A DNA stretch of 64,000 bases from Mycobacterium sp. NS-7484 (GCF_001953975.1 NZ_MBEJ01000004.1:1-64000); one strand, 5' to 3'. Shown: positions 44,875 to 63,646, numbered from the stretch's first letter. The notes: generated by a model not told the origin, from the sequence alone. Program-made: numbers and translations.

Positions 44875-45762
44875 GTGGATGGCGAGCCGTTCGATGATCC
44901 GTCCGGCCGTGTCGCGGACGTCGAGCAGGCGTCGCAACAGCGCCGAGTGCGGGCACCCGGATTGCCGGGCCCGCTGGGGTGGCTGCAGAACGTCAACCGC
45001 AGCCCGGCCGTCGTCGATCTGGTCCGTCGGGTGCGTCGGTCCCTTCCCGGGGATCCGGACTTCGGTGACCGGCTCTCGGTGTCGGGTGAGGGTGGTCCGC
45101 GGGCGGCGGCGCGCGTGGCCGACCGGCTCCTGGACCGCGACGCCGCCTCGCGTGAGGTGAGTCTGGGTGCCTTGCAGGTGTGGCAGGCGCTGACCGAGCG
45201 GGTCTCGGGAACGCCGGCCAATCCCGAGGTGACGCTGGTGTTCACCGACCTGGTCGGATTCTCGTCGTGGTCGCTGCGCTCGGGCGACGACGCCACACTG
45301 CGACTGCTGCGCCGCGTGGCACAGGTGATCGAGCCCCCGGTTCTGGAAGCCGGTGGCCACATCGTCAAACGCATGGGCGACGGCATGATGGCGGTGTTCT
45401 CTGACCCGGTTACCGCCCTTGCGGCGATGGTCGTGGCGCTCGACGGGGTGAAGGGTATCGACCTGGACGGATACGCGCCCCGTATGCGGGTCGGTATTCA
45501 CACCGGGCGCCCGCAGCGCATCGGGTCGGACTGGCTCGGCGTCGATGTCAACATCGCTGCCCGGGTGATGGAGCGGGCCAACAGTGGCGGCCTCGTGGTG
45601 TCCCACACCACGCTGGCGGGCATCGCCGAAGATCAGCTGGCCGAGCTGGGGGTCAGTGTCAAACGTCAACGCCGGCAGATGTTCTCGACCAAGCCGGAAG
45701 GTGTGCCCGACGATCTGGTGATGTACCGGGTGAAAACGTCGGGGCAGCTGCCCGCTTCCTGA
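44875..45762 (+). CDS. class III adenylate cyclase, Rv1647-like
   Basis: 295 aa from GTG 44875. A helical N-terminal region (about 1-105, including LVRRVRRSLPGDPDFGDRLSVSGEGGP) precedes a cyclase catalytic domain: first metal Asp in VTLVFTDLVGFSSW, the Lys/second Asp region HIVKRMGDGMMAVF, and the transition-state Asn/Arg in GVDVNIAARVME. All residues needed for catalysis as a homodimer appear present. It makes cAMP from ATP; Rv1647 is a known active, pH-sensitive soluble cyclase. The cAMP-binding USP orthologue lies 22 kb away in the same window. Confidence 0.93.
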   Translation: MDGEPFDDPSGRVADVEQASQQRRVRAPGLPGPLGWLQNVNRSPAVVDLVRRVRRSLPGDPDFGDRLSVSGEGGPRAAARVADRLLDRDAASREVSLGALQVWQALTERVSGTPANPEVTLVFTDLVGFSSWSLRSGDDATLRLLRRVAQVIEPPVLEAGGHIVKRMGDGMMAVFSDPVTALAAMVVALDGVKGIDLDGYAPRMRVGIHTGRPQRIGSDWLGVDVNIAARVMERANSGGLVVSHTTLAGIAEDQLAELGVSVKRQRRQMFSTKPEGVPDDLVMYRVKTSGQLPAS

Positions 45763-46853
<1,091 letters not shown>

Positions 46854-46854
<1 letters not shown>

Positions 46855-49334
46855 TGCGAATTCCTTTCAGCTGGCTGCGTGAGGCCGTCCGCGCCGGCGC
46901 CCCGGATTGGGATGCGTCCGTCGAGGAGCTCGAGGACACGTTCATCCGGATCGGACATGAGGTCGAGGAGATCATTCCGATCGGTCCGGTGAGCGGTCCG
47001 CTGACCGTCGGCCGGGTCGCCGAGATCGAGGAACTCACCGAGTTCAAGAAGCCGATCCGCGCCTGCAAGGTCGATGTCGGCGAGCCAGAGCTGCGCGACA
47101 TCGTGTGTGGGGCAACGAATTTCACGGTCGGCGACCTGGTGGTGGTGGCCCTGCCCGGCACCGTGCTGCCCGGCGATTTCACGATCGCCACCCGCAAGAC
47201 CTACGGCCGGGTGTCCGACGGCATGATTTGTTCGGCGTCGGAGATGAACCTGGGCGTCGAGGGTGCGGGCATCCTGGTCCTGCCCGAGGGTACGGCTGAA
47301 CCGGGTGCCCCGGCGGCCGATCTCCTCGGTCTGGACGACGTGGTGTTTCACCTGGCGATCACGCCGGACCGCGGCTACTGCCTGTCGGTCCGCGGCCTGG
47401 CGCGCGAGATCGCCTGTGCTCACGACCTGGATTTCGTCGACCTGGCCGACGTGGCGCCGCTGCCCGCCGAGGGCGAAGCCTGGCCGCTGACCGTCCAACC
47501 CGGCACCGGGGTCCTGCGTTTCGGCCTGCGTCCGGTCACCGGCATCGATCCGGCCGCGGCGACGCCGTGGTGGATGCAGCGGCGGTTGATGCTCAGCGGT
47601 ATCCGTGCCATCTCGCCGGCCGTCGACGTGACCAACTACGTCATGCTCGAACTCGGGCACCCGATGCACGCGCATGACAGCAGCCTGATCACCGGTGGGT
47701 TCGACGTGCGTTTCGCCCGCGATGGCGAGAAGGTCGTCACCCTCGACGATGTCGAGCGCACCTTGAACTCGGCCGACGTGCTGATCGTCGATGACGTCGC
47801 CACCGCCGCGATTGGTGGCGTGATGGGCGCGGGCACCACCGAGGTGCGCGATTCCACCACCGATGTACTGCTGGAGGCCGCGGTGTGGGATCCGGCCGCG
47901 GTATCACGAACCCAGCGCCGCCTGCATCTGGCCAGTGAGGCCGGCCGTCGCTACGAGCGGTCCGTTGACCCGGCGATTTCAGTTGCCGCACTTGATCGTT
48001 GCGCGACCCTGCTGGCCGAGATCGCCGGCGGCACGATCGAACCGAAGCTGACCGACTGGCGCGCCGACGGGCGTACCGACTGGTCGCAGCCGGCCATCGA
48101 GATCCCGGCCGACCTGCCCGACCGGACCGCGGGCGTGGAATACGCCGCAGGAACGACAGCGCGACGGCTCACCCAGATCGGTGCGGCGGTCACCGGATCC
48201 GACCCGCTCACCGTTACCCCACCGAGCTGGCGGCCAGATCTGCGTCAGCGCGCCGACCTCGTCGAAGAGGTGCTGCGTCTGGAAGGGCTGGAGTCCATCC
48301 CGTCGGTGCTGCCGACCGCGCCGGCCGGGCGGGGGCTGTCCGCAGTCCAGAAGCGTCGCCGTGCGGTCGGAAAGTCATTGGCGCTGGCCGGATTCGTCGA
48401 GATCCTGCCGACACCGTTCCTGCCTGCCGGGGTGTTCGACGCGTGGAGCCTGGCCGCCGACGACCCGCGTCGCCGCACCACGACGGTGCTGAACCCGCTG
48501 GAGGCCGACCGGCCGCAACTGGCCACCACCCTGCTGCCCGGCCTGCTGGAGGCGTTGGGCCGCAACGTCTCCCGTGGTACCGCCGATGTGGCGCTGTTCG
48601 CGATCCAGCAGGTGGTGCATCCGACCGCGGAGACTCGCTCCGTCGAGCGCATCCCCAACGACCGCAGGCCCACCGACGAGGAGATCGCCGGGCTGGACGC
48701 CTCCCTGCCGAACCAGCCGCAGCACGTGGCGGCGGTGCTGGCCGGACTGCGCGAGCCCGCCGGTCCGTGGGGCCAGGGGCGGCCGGTGGAGGCCGCCGAT
48801 GCGTTCGAGGCGGTTCGGGTGATCGGTCGCGCGGCCGGGGTGGAGTTCACCCTGCGCGCGGCCCAGGAGCTGCCGTGGCATCCGGGTCGCTGCGCCGAGG
48901 TGCTCGTCGGCAACACGGTCGTCGGCTACGCCGGACAGTTGCACCCGGCTGTCATCGAGCGGACCGGCCTGTCCAAGGGCACCTGCGCCGTCGAACTCGA
49001 TCTTGACGCCGTGCCGATCGTCGAGACGCTGCCCGCGCCGAAGGTGTCGCCGTTCCCGGCGGTGTTCCAGGACATCAGCGTGGTGGTCGGTAACGAGGTT
49101 GCCGCGGCTGCCGTCGTCGACGCCGTCCGCGACGGAGCCGGTGAACTGCTGGAGGACGTCCGGCTGTTCGACGTCTACACCGGCCCGCAGATCGGGGAGG
49201 GCCGCAAGTCCCTGACCCTGGCGCTGCGGTTCCGGGCCGCCGACCGCACCCTCACCGAAGACGAGGCGAGCGCCGCCCGTGACGCCGCGGTCGCGGTGGC
49301 CGCAGAGCGCGTCGGCGCCGTCCTGCGCGGCTGA
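46854..49334 (+). CDS. pheT: phenylalanyl-tRNA synthetase beta subunit
   Basis: 826 aa from ATG 46854. Domains in order: the tRNA-binding EMAP-like fold (about 40-150, [29 protein letters not shown]), B3/B4 editing domain (about 200-390, with [22 protein letters not shown]), B5 DNA-binding-like domain (about 400-480), the catalytic-like core (about 480-720) and the C-terminal anticodon-binding FDX-ACB domain (about 733-826, [18 protein letters not shown] ... [20 protein letters not shown]). It edits mischarged Tyr-tRNA-Phe. No frameshift or truncation. Confidence 0.97.
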
Positions 49335-49370
49335 CCCCACCCGCTCGCGGAGCGAATGGGTTAATGAGTT

Positions 49371-51659
<2,289 letters not shown>

Positions 51660-51663
<4 letters not shown>

Positions 51664-52537
51664 GCCACGTCATCGAGCGCGGCGTCAAGGCCCAGGTGCT
51701 CGCCTCGGCGCTGCCGTGGCTCAAGCAATTGCACGGCAAGATCGTCGTCGTCAAGTACGGCGGCAACGCGATGACCGACGACACCCTCAAGGCGGCGTTT
51801 GCCGCCGACATGGTGTTCCTGCGCAACTGCGGCATCAAACCCGTCGTGGTGCACGGCGGCGGGCCGCAGATCAGCGCCATGCTCAAGAAGCTGGGCATCG
51901 CCGGCGATTTCAAGGGTGGCTTCCGGGTGACGACGCCGGAGGTGCTCGACGTGGCGCGCATGGTGCTGTTCGGGCAGGTGGGCCGCGAACTCGTCAACCT
52001 GATCAACGCCCACGGCCCGTACGCGGTGGGTCTCACCGGTGAGGACGCGCATCTGTTCACCGCGGTGCGGCGCAGCGTCACCGTGGACGGGGTGGCCACC
52101 GACATCGGGCTGGTTGGCGACGTCGAGCACGTCAACGCCGGCTCCCTGTTGGATCTCATTGCCGCCGGCCGAATCCCGGTGGTCTCGACCATCGGTCCGG
52201 ATGTCGACGGCGTGGTGCACAACATCAACGCCGACACCGCGGCCGCAGCCCTGGCCGAGGCGTTGGGTGCCGAAAAGCTGGTCATGCTCACCGATGTCGA
52301 GGGCCTCTACACCGATTGGCCCGACCGCTCCTCACTGGTCAGCGAGATCGACACGGCCGCACTGACCCAACTGCTGCCCAAGCTCGAATCGGGCATGGTG
52401 CCCAAGATCGAGGCCTGCCTTCGGGCGGTCAACGGCGGGGTGCCGAGCGCGCACGTCATCGACGGCCGCGTCGAACATTGCGTGCTCGTCGAGCTTTTCA
52501 CCGATGAAGGAACGGGAACGAAAGTGGTGAGCCCGTC

Positions 52538-52541
<4 letters not shown>
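51660..52541 (+). CDS. argB: acetylglutamate kinase
   Basis: 293 aa from ATG 51660, which overlaps the argJ stop; earlier starts in frame would lie inside argJ. Amino-acid-kinase fold with [38 protein letters not shown] and [13 protein letters not shown]. It phosphorylates N-acetylglutamate and is usually the arginine feedback point of the pathway. It overlaps argD by 4 nt (GTGA). Confidence 0.97.
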
Positions 52542-54633
<2,092 letters not shown>

Positions 54634-54643
54634 GGCAACCCCG

Positions 54644-55120
54644 GTGAGTACCCCCACCCGCGCCGGCCGTCAGGCCCGCATCATCGCCCTGCTGTCGTCG
54701 CGGCAGGTGAGCAGTCAGACCGAACTGGCCGCTCTGCTGGGGCAGGAGGGCATCGAGGTCACCCAGGCCACGTTGTCGCGCGATCTGGAGGAACTCGGCG
54801 CGGTGAAACTGCGTGGGGCCGACGGCGGCGTCGGCGTCTATGTGGTGCCCGAGGACGGCAGCCCGGTGCGCGGGGTGGCCGGCGGCACCGAGCGAATGAC
54901 CCGGTTGCTGGGGGAGTTGCTGGTGTCCACCGACTCCAGCGCTAACCTTGCCGTGCTGCGCACCCCGCCCGGCGGTGCGCACTATCTGGCCAGCGCGATC
55001 GACCGGGCGGCATTACCCCACGTCGTCGGCACGATCGCCGGTGATGACACCATCTTCGTACTGGCTCGCGAGCCGATGACCGGTGCCGAGCTCGCCAGCA
55101 CTTTCGAGAACCTCAAATAG
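54644..55120 (+). CDS. argR: arginine repressor
   Basis: 158 aa from GTG 54644 with TGAGG 8 nt upstream. The N-terminal winged helix ([48 protein letters not shown]) binds ARG boxes. The C-terminal hexamerisation and arginine-binding domain has [37 protein letters not shown]. It is encoded inside the operon it should repress via the boxes at 49.37 kb, a self-limiting circuit. Confidence 0.97.
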   Translation: MSTPTRAGRQARIIALLSSRQVSSQTELAALLGQEGIEVTQATLSRDLEELGAVKLRGADGGVGVYVVPEDGSPVRGVAGGTERMTRLLGELLVSTDSSANLAVLRTPPGGAHYLASAIDRAALPHVVGTIAGDDTIFVLAREPMTGAELASTFENLK

Positions 55121-55146
55121 AGCTGAAGTAAAAGGAGACTGCTCAC

Positions 55147-57845
<2,699 letters not shown>

Positions 57846-57848
57846 CGG

Positions 57849-59633
57849 CTATTCCAGGTGTTCGGACAGCTCCAGCCAACGCGCCTCGAACTCGGCGACC
57901 TGTGATTCCAGTTCACGCAGTTCGCCGGTGAGCTTGCCGAGCCCGACATGGTCGGACTGGTCGTGAGCGGCGAGCTCGTCATGTTTGGCGGCGATCCGAT
58001 CGGCCAGCTTGGCCAGCGACCGGTCGATCGACGAGATCTCCTTCTCGATGGCGCGCTGCTCGGCGCCGGAAAGCCCTTGTGACACCGCCGGTTCCGCGCG
58101 CGGAGCCGGAGCCGACGAGGTGGCCGACGATGCACTCAACCGCAGGTACTCGTCGACGCCCCCGGGCAGGTGCCGTAGCCGGCCGTCGAGGATCGCGTAC
58201 TGCTGGTCGGTGACCCGTTCCAGCAGATACCGATCGTGCGACACCACGATCAACGTGCCCGGCCAGGAATCCAGCAGATCCTCGGTGGCGGTCAGCATGT
58301 CGGTGTCGACGTCGTTGGTCGGCTCGTCGAGGATCAACACGTTCGGTTCCGACAAAACCACCAGCATGAGCTGCAGCCGGCGGCGCTGCCCGCCGGAGAG
58401 TTGTCCGACCCGGGTGGACAACTGGTCGCGGGCAAACCCCAACCGTTCCAACAATTGCGCCGGGGTGAAGTCCTTGCCGTCGATCTGGTAGCTGGTCTGC
58501 AGCCGGCCGATCACCTCGCGGACCATGTCACCCGCGACGGCGTCGAGCTCGCTGGACTGCTGGTCGAGGATCGAAAGCCGCACGGTCTTACCGCGTTTGA
58601 CCCGGCCGCTGGTCGGGGCCACCGTTCCGGCGATCAGGCCCAGCAGCGTGGACTTGCCGGCCCCGTTCGCCCCGAGGATGCCGGTGCGCTCACCTGGTCC
58701 GATGCGCCATTCGATGTCGCGCAACACTTCTCGTTCGGCGCCGGGATAGGACACCGACACGTCGAGGAGGTCGATCACGTCTTTGCCCAGCCGTGCGGTG
58801 GCCAGCCGAGACAGCTCCACGGTGTTGCGCAACGGCGGCACGTCGGAGATCAGGGCGTTGGCCGCGTCGATCCGGAACTTGGGTTTGGAGGTGCGCGCCG
58901 GCGCGCCGCGGCGCAGCCAGGCCAACTCCTTGCGCATCAGATTCTGCCGCTTGGCCTCGATCGATGCCGCTTGGCGGTCCCGTTCCACCCGCTGCAACAC
59001 ATACGCCGCGTAGCCGCCCTCGAACGGCTCGACGATCCGATCGTGCACCTCCCAGGTGGTGGTGGCGACCTCGTCGAGAAACCAACGGTCGTGGGTGATC
59101 AGCAGCAGCCCGCCGGTCCCGCGCGCCCAGCGCGCCTTGATGTGGCCGGCCAGCCAGGTGATGCCCTGGATGTCGAGGTGGTTGGTCGGCTCGTCGAGCG
59201 CGATGACGTCCCAGTCGCCGATCAGCAACGCGGCCAGCTGCACCCGTCGACGTTGTCCACCCGACAGCGTCGAGACCTGGGCGTCGAACGGGATATCGGC
59301 GACCAGGCCGCCGATCACGTCGCGGGTGCGGGCATCACCGGCCCATTCGTGTTCGGGCCGATCTCCGACCAAGGACCAGCCCACGGTGTGCTCGGGATCG
59401 AGCGTGTCGGTCTGGTCCAGGGAACCCACTCGTAGCCCGCTGCGCCGGGTCACGCGGCCGGAGTGCGGCGTGATGCGGCCGGTGAGCATGCCCAGCAGCG
59501 TCGACTTTCCGTCGCCGTTGCGGCCGACGATTCCGATCCGGTCGCCTTCGCTGACGCCGACGGTGACCGAATCGAACACCACCCCGGTGGGGTACTCCAG
59601 ATGTAGGGTTTCGCCCCCGAGCAGGTGAGCCAT
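57849..59633 (-). CDS. ABC-F family ATP-binding protein (Uup-like)
   Basis: 594 aa with no transmembrane helices. Two ABC domains: Walker A GRNGDGKST (about 37-45) and GANGAGKST (about 335-343), each with a LSGGQRRR signature and a LDEPTNHLD or LDEPTNDVD Walker B. An interdomain linker (about 235-290) carries basic, arm-like helices, and a C-terminal coiled coil (about 505-594, QRAIEKEISSIDRSLAKLADRIAAKHDELAA...) matches Uup more than EttA. ABC-F proteins act on ribosomes or nucleic acid; specific antibiotic resistance is not evident. TAGGGT lies 8 nt before the ATG. Confidence 0.92.
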   Translation of the reverse strand: MAHLLGGETLHLEYPTGVVFDSVTVGVSEGDRIGIVGRNGDGKSTLLGMLTGRITPHSGRVTRRSGLRVGSLDQTDTLDPEHTVGWSLVGDRPEHEWAGDARTRDVIGGLVADIPFDAQVSTLSGGQRRRVQLAALLIGDWDVIALDEPTNHLDIQGITWLAGHIKARWARGTGGLLLITHDRWFLDEVATTTWEVHDRIVEPFEGGYAAYVLQRVERDRQAASIEAKRQNLMRKELAWLRRGAPARTSKPKFRIDAANALISDVPPLRNTVELSRLATARLGKDVIDLLDVSVSYPGAEREVLRDIEWRIGPGERTGILGANGAGKSTLLGLIAGTVAPTSGRVKRGKTVRLSILDQQSSELDAVAGDMVREVIGRLQTSYQIDGKDFTPAQLLERLGFARDQLSTRVGQLSGGQRRRLQLMLVVLSEPNVLILDEPTNDVDTDMLTATEDLLDSWPGTLIVVSHDRYLLERVTDQQYAILDGRLRHLPGGVDEYLRLSASSATSSAPAPRAEPAVSQGLSGAEQRAIEKEISSIDRSLAKLADRIAAKHDELAAHDQSDHVGLGKLTGELRELESQVAEFEARWLELSEHLE

Positions 59634-59787
59634 CGCCGCCGACCCTATCGTTCGGCGGCACCGACACCGGCACCGCCCGGGGCCGTATCCGGGCTCGGGC
59701 CGATCAAGTCGGTGATCCGTTGCTGTTGTGCCATGATGGCCAGGTCAATCGGGGGTTGGGTCGATTAGTCATGTGGGGAGCAGGCTG

Positions 59788-62784
59788 GTGGATTTCTCGG
59801 CAGTGACCAGACCGGTGGAGCGGTTGCTGGCAACCGCGCAGAACGGCCTGGAGGTGCTGCGTTACGGCGGCCTGGAGACCGGCGCGGTCCCTTCGCCATT
59901 TCAGCTCATCCAGAGTGTGCCGATGTACCGGCTGCGTCGGTACTTCCCGCCGGATGTGCGCCCCGGAGCGCAGCATCCGCGTCCGCCCGTGCTGATGGTG
60001 CACCCGATGATGATGTCGGCCGACATGTGGGACGTCACGCGCGAGGACGGCGCCGTCGGGATCCTGAACGCCGCGGGGATCGACCCGTGGGTGATCGACT
60101 TCGGCTCACCGGACAAGGTCGAGGGCGGGATGCAGCGCAACCTCGCCGACCACGTGGTGGCGTTGTCCGAAGCCATCGACGTGGTCAAAGAGGTCACGGG
60201 CCGCGACGTCCACCTGGCCGGGTACTCCCAAGGCGGGATGTTCGCCTACCAGGCCGCGGCGTACCGGCGGTCCAAGGATCTGGCCAGCATCATCGCTTTC
60301 GGCTCGCCGGTGGACACCCTGGCCGCGTTGCCGATGAACGTTCCGGCCGGGGTGGCCGCCGGCGCCGCGGATTTCATGGCCGACCATGTGTTCAGCCGCA
60401 TCGACATCCCGGGGTGGTTGGCCCGCACCGGGTTTCAGATGCTCGACCCCATCAAGACCGCCCAGTCGCGCCTGGAGTTCCTGCGCCAGCTGCATGACCG
60501 CGAGGCCTTGCTGCCGCGCGAACAGCAGCGTCGGTTCCTGTCCTCGGAGGGCTGGATCGCGTGGTCGGGCCCGGCGATCTCCGAACTGCTCAAGCAGTTC
60601 ATCGCGCACAACCGGATGATCACCGGTGGGTTCTCGGTGCACGGCGATCTGGTCACGCTGTCCGACATCGACTGCCCGATCCTGGCCGTGGTCGGCGAGG
60701 TGGACGACATCGGCCAGCCGGCCGCCGTTCGCGGGATCAAGCGGGCCGCGCCGGATGCCGACGTCTACGAATATCTGATCAGGGCCGGGCATTTCGGCTT
60801 GGTGGTCGGATCGAAAGCCTCCACCCAGACCTGGCCGACTGTGGCGCAGTGGGTGAAATGGCTTGGCGGAGAAGAGATGCCAGAAGGCGTCGTCCCGATG
60901 GAATCACAGCCGGCGAATCATCCCGAGGGGGGAGTGTCGTTCTCGACCCGGGTCACCCACGGGGCCACCGCCGCGACAGAGATGGCGTTCGGGGTGGCCC
61001 GGTCGGCCGCGGATGCGTTGGTGGCGGCGAACAAGAATGCGCGCACGCTGGTCATCGAGACCGCACGCACGTTGCCCCGCCTGGCCCGGCTGGGACAGGT
61101 CAACGACCACACCCGGATCTCGCTCGGCCGCATCATGAGCGAGCAGGCGCGCAGCGCCCCCAACGGTGAGGCGCTGCTGTTCGACGGCCGCGTGCATACC
61201 TATGAGGCGGTGGATCGCCGGATCAACAACGTGGTGCGTGGCCTGATCGACGTCGGGGTGCGACAGGGCGCCCGGGTCGGCGTGTTGATGGACACCCGAC
61301 CCAGCGCACTGGTGGCGATCGCGGCCCTGTCCCGGTTGGGTGCGGTTGCGGTGTTGCTGCCCAAGGCGGATCTGGCCGAGGCGGTCCGGCTCGGCCGCGT
61401 GGCCGAGATCATCGCCGACCCGAGCCATCTCGAGGTGGCGCGGCAACTCGATATGCGAGTGCTCGTTCTCGGCGGCGGTGAGAGCCGGGACCTCGATCTG
61501 CCGGAGGAAACGGACGACGTCGCCGCGGTCGTCGACATGGAGAAGATCGATCCCGACGCCGTCGAACTCCCCGGTTGGTACCGGCCCAACCCGGGGTTGG
61601 CCCGAGATCTGGCCTTCGTCGCGTTCAGCGAGGTCGGCGGTGAGCTCGTGGCCCGGCAGATCACGAACTACCGCTGGGCGCTGTCGGCGTTCGGCACGGC
61701 GTCGGCGGCCAATCTGGGGCGCGGCGACACCGTGTACTGCCTCACGCCGCTGCATCACCAGTCGGGTCTGCTGGTCAGCCTCGGCGGTGCCGTCGTCGGC
61801 GGCTCGCGGATCGCGCTGTCCCGGGGCCTGCAGCCCGACCGGTTCCTGCAGGAGATCCGGCAGTACGGCGTCACCGTGGTGTCCTACACCTGGGCCATGC
61901 TCCGCGAGGTCATCGACGATCCGTCGTTCTCGCTCACCGGTAGCCACCCGGTCCGCCTCTTCATCGGCTCCGGTATGCCCGCCGGGTTGTGGAAACGCGT
62001 GATCGACGTGTTCGAGCCGGCCCACGTCGTCGAATTCTTCGCCACCACCGACGGGCAGGCCGTGCTGGCCAACGTGTCGGGCGCCAAGATCGGCAGCAAG
62101 GGTCGTCCGCTGCCCGGCGGCGGCACGGTTGCGCTCGCCGCGTACGACGCCGACGACGATCTGATCCTGGAAGACGAGCAGGGCTTCGTGCGCAAGGCCG
62201 AGACCAACGAGGTCGGTGTGCTGTTGGCGCATCCGCGCGGCCCGGTCGATCCGACCGCGGTGGTCAAGCGCGGCGTGTTCGCGCCGGCCGACACCTGGGT
62301 GTCCACCGAGTTCCTCTTCCGCCGGGACGAGGACGGTGACTACTGGTTGGTGGACAACCGCAGCGCGGTGATCCGCACCGAACGCGGCCCCGTCTTCGCG
62401 ACAAGTGTCAACGATGCGGTCGGTTGCCTGGATGCGGTCGACATGTCGGTCACCTACGGAGTGGAGGACGGCGGCCGGCTGCTGGCGGTGACGGCGCTGG
62501 CGCTGCGCCCCGGCGGCAGCGTTCCGACCGCCGACCTCACGCGCGCCATGGACGAGCTGGCCGCCGGCTGCCCGCCCGATGTCGTGCACGTGGTGGCCGA
62601 CATGGAACTCGGAGCGTCGTACCGCCCGCTGATCGCGCCGTTGCGCAAGGCCGGGATCCCCAAACCGTCGCGCCGTAACTGTTGGTACTTCGATGCCGAT
62701 ACCGGTACATACAAGAAGTTGACCGCGGCCAGCCGGGCCGAACTCGTCGGCGGAGCACCCGCCGACGCACCGGAGGCCCGGTAA
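59788..62784 (+). CDS. bifunctional alpha/beta-hydrolase (lipase) and acyl-CoA synthetase-like protein, Rv1683-like
   Basis: 998 aa from GTG 59788 (GGGGAG about 7 nt upstream); GTG 59773 is an in-frame alternative. The N-terminal 370 residues form a PHA-synthase-like alpha/beta hydrolase with VLMVHPMMMSADMWD and the nucleophile elbow HLAGYSQGGMFAY (Ser near 149). From about 450 an AMP-binding fold follows (LLFDGRVHTYEAVDRRINNVVRGLIDVGVRQGARVGVLM). Its ATP-binding loop is degenerate (VAFSEVGGELVARQIT in place of a TSGTTGxPKG type). The M. bovis BCG homologue was described as a lipid-droplet protein involved in triacylglycerol turnover. Hydrolase activity is likely; ligase activity is doubtful. 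Confidence 0.88.
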   Translation: MDFSAVTRPVERLLATAQNGLEVLRYGGLETGAVPSPFQLIQSVPMYRLRRYFPPDVRPGAQHPRPPVLMVHPMMMSADMWDVTREDGAVGILNAAGIDPWVIDFGSPDKVEGGMQRNLADHVVALSEAIDVVKEVTGRDVHLAGYSQGGMFAYQAAAYRRSKDLASIIAFGSPVDTLAALPMNVPAGVAAGAADFMADHVFSRIDIPGWLARTGFQMLDPIKTAQSRLEFLRQLHDREALLPREQQRRFLSSEGWIAWSGPAISELLKQFIAHNRMITGGFSVHGDLVTLSDIDCPILAVVGEVDDIGQPAAVRGIKRAAPDADVYEYLIRAGHFGLVVGSKASTQTWPTVAQWVKWLGGEEMPEGVVPMESQPANHPEGGVSFSTRVTHGATAATEMAFGVARSAADALVAANKNARTLVIETARTLPRLARLGQVNDHTRISLGRIMSEQARSAPNGEALLFDGRVHTYEAVDRRINNVVRGLIDVGVRQGARVGVLMDTRPSALVAIAALSRLGAVAVLLPKADLAEAVRLGRVAEIIADPSHLEVARQLDMRVLVLGGGESRDLDLPEETDDVAAVVDMEKIDPDAVELPGWYRPNPGLARDLAFVAFSEVGGELVARQITNYRWALSAFGTASAANLGRGDTVYCLTPLHHQSGLLVSLGGAVVGGSRIALSRGLQPDRFLQEIRQYGVTVVSYTWAMLREVIDDPSFSLTGSHPVRLFIGSGMPAGLWKRVIDVFEPAHVVEFFATTDGQAVLANVSGAKIGSKGRPLPGGGTVALAAYDADDDLILEDEQGFVRKAETNEVGVLLAHPRGPVDPTAVVKRGVFAPADTWVSTEFLFRRDEDGDYWLVDNRSAVIRTERGPVFATSVNDAVGCLDAVDMSVTYGVEDGGRLLAVTALALRPGGSVPTADLTRAMDELAAGCPPDVVHVVADMELGASYRPLIAPLRKAGIPKPSRRNCWYFDADTGTYKKLTAASRAELVGGAPADAPEAR

Positions 62785-62851
62785 CCGACGAGGTGCCGGC
62801 GCCGGAAAGCGCTGTTACGCTCCGGCGGACGGCGCAGCGACAGGAGGATCG

Positions 62852-63418
62852 ATGACATCGGGATCGGGTATGCACCAGTGGCGTCGCGTCGTCACCGGAT
62901 CGGTGACCGGCGCCGCGCTGGCGGTGGGTCTGCTGGTGGGCGTCGGCGCGCCGCAGGCGGCCGCCGATCCTGTCGAGCCGTCGGCTCACGCCGATGCGCC
63001 GCCCGCGGCGCGAGCGGGTGCGCCCGGGGGCGATGCGCGTGAAGCGCCGCCGATGACCGCCGACGAGGCGTTGGCCATCATCGCCCGGGATTACGACACC
63101 GGCGAAGGCGGCGGCCAGATCTCCCAGCTGATCCACGACATCATGAAGCTGCGTGCGCAGGGCTACAGGCCGTCGAACGCCAACCGCACGGCCATCACCA
63201 AGGCACTCGACAAGCGCCCGAACCAGGTTCCGTTGATCGACGCGCTCAAGAGCACCTTGTCCTATCAGCGCAAGCTTCAGGCCCAGTCGAACGCCGCGCA
63301 GGTCCCACAGCAGGGGGTCGTCAATCCCGGCGTCGGCCAGTTCCCGGCAGGCATCGCTCCCCTTCCGGGCGGGGGACAGCCCGGCCCGAGTGGCGGCATC
63401 CAGATCCCGCTGGGCTAG
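62852..63418 (+). CDS. secreted small protein with signal peptide, unknown function
   Basis: 188 aa from ATG 62852 with a strong AGGAGG 4 nt upstream. The signal peptide (WRRVVTGSVTGAALAVGLLVGVGAPQAAADP) should be cut near AAA-DP. The mature protein has an Ala/Pro/Asp-rich linker, a helical core (TADEALAIIARDYDTGEGGGQISQLIHDIMKLRAQGYRPSNANRTAITKALDKRPNQVPLIDALKSTLSYQRKLQ) and a Gly/Pro-rich tail. No Cys, no catalytic motif. It is 67 nt after the lipase gene and just before the Trm112-like gene. The function is unknown. Confidence 0.8.
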   Translation: MTSGSGMHQWRRVVTGSVTGAALAVGLLVGVGAPQAAADPVEPSAHADAPPAARAGAPGGDAREAPPMTADEALAIIARDYDTGEGGGQISQLIHDIMKLRAQGYRPSNANRTAITKALDKRPNQVPLIDALKSTLSYQRKLQAQSNAAQVPQQGVVNPGVGQFPAGIAPLPGGGQPGPSGGIQIPLG

Positions 63419-63421
63419 CGT
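63416..63421 (+). promoter_or_regulatory. -10 element of the Trm112-like gene
   Basis: TAGCGT, whose first three bases are the stop codon of the preceding gene, lies 6 nt before GTG 63428: leaderless geometry. Confidence 0.45.
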
Positions 63422-63427
63422 CACGTG

Positions 63428-63646
63428 GTGGTCGACGACAAGCTCTTGAGCATCCTGGTCTGTCCGCAGGACCGCGGCCCGCTGCTGCTGGCCGGCGCGG
63501 ATTGGCTGTACAACCCGCGGCTGCGGCGCGCCTATCGCATCGAGGACGGTATCCCGGTGCTGCTCGTGGACGAGGCCGTGGCCATCGATGACGATGCCGA
63601 GCACCGCCGACTGCTGGCGCTGGCCGGGTCAGGGGAGTCCGGGTAG
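63428..63646 (+). CDS. Trm112/YcaR-like small protein, Rv1684-like
   Basis: 72 aa from GTG 63428; GTG 63425 is one codon earlier. The Trm112 fold signature is visible: LLSILVCPQDRGPLLL, then LYNPRLRRAYRIEDGIPVLLVDEA. Only one Cys of the zinc ribbon is present, so it probably binds no metal. Bacterial members are small companions of other enzymes, with no settled function. It follows the lipase/synthetase locus as in M. tuberculosis Rv1683-Rv1684. Its 3' end overlaps the convergent TetR gene by 18 nt. Confidence 0.87.
   Translation: MVDDKLLSILVCPQDRGPLLLAGADWLYNPRLRRAYRIEDGIPVLLVDEAVAIDDDAEHRRLLALAGSGESG

Noticed and set aside
49335..49370. Terminator after pheT
   Set aside because: The accc...gggt arms here pair only imperfectly and asymmetrically, with no T run; too weak to call.
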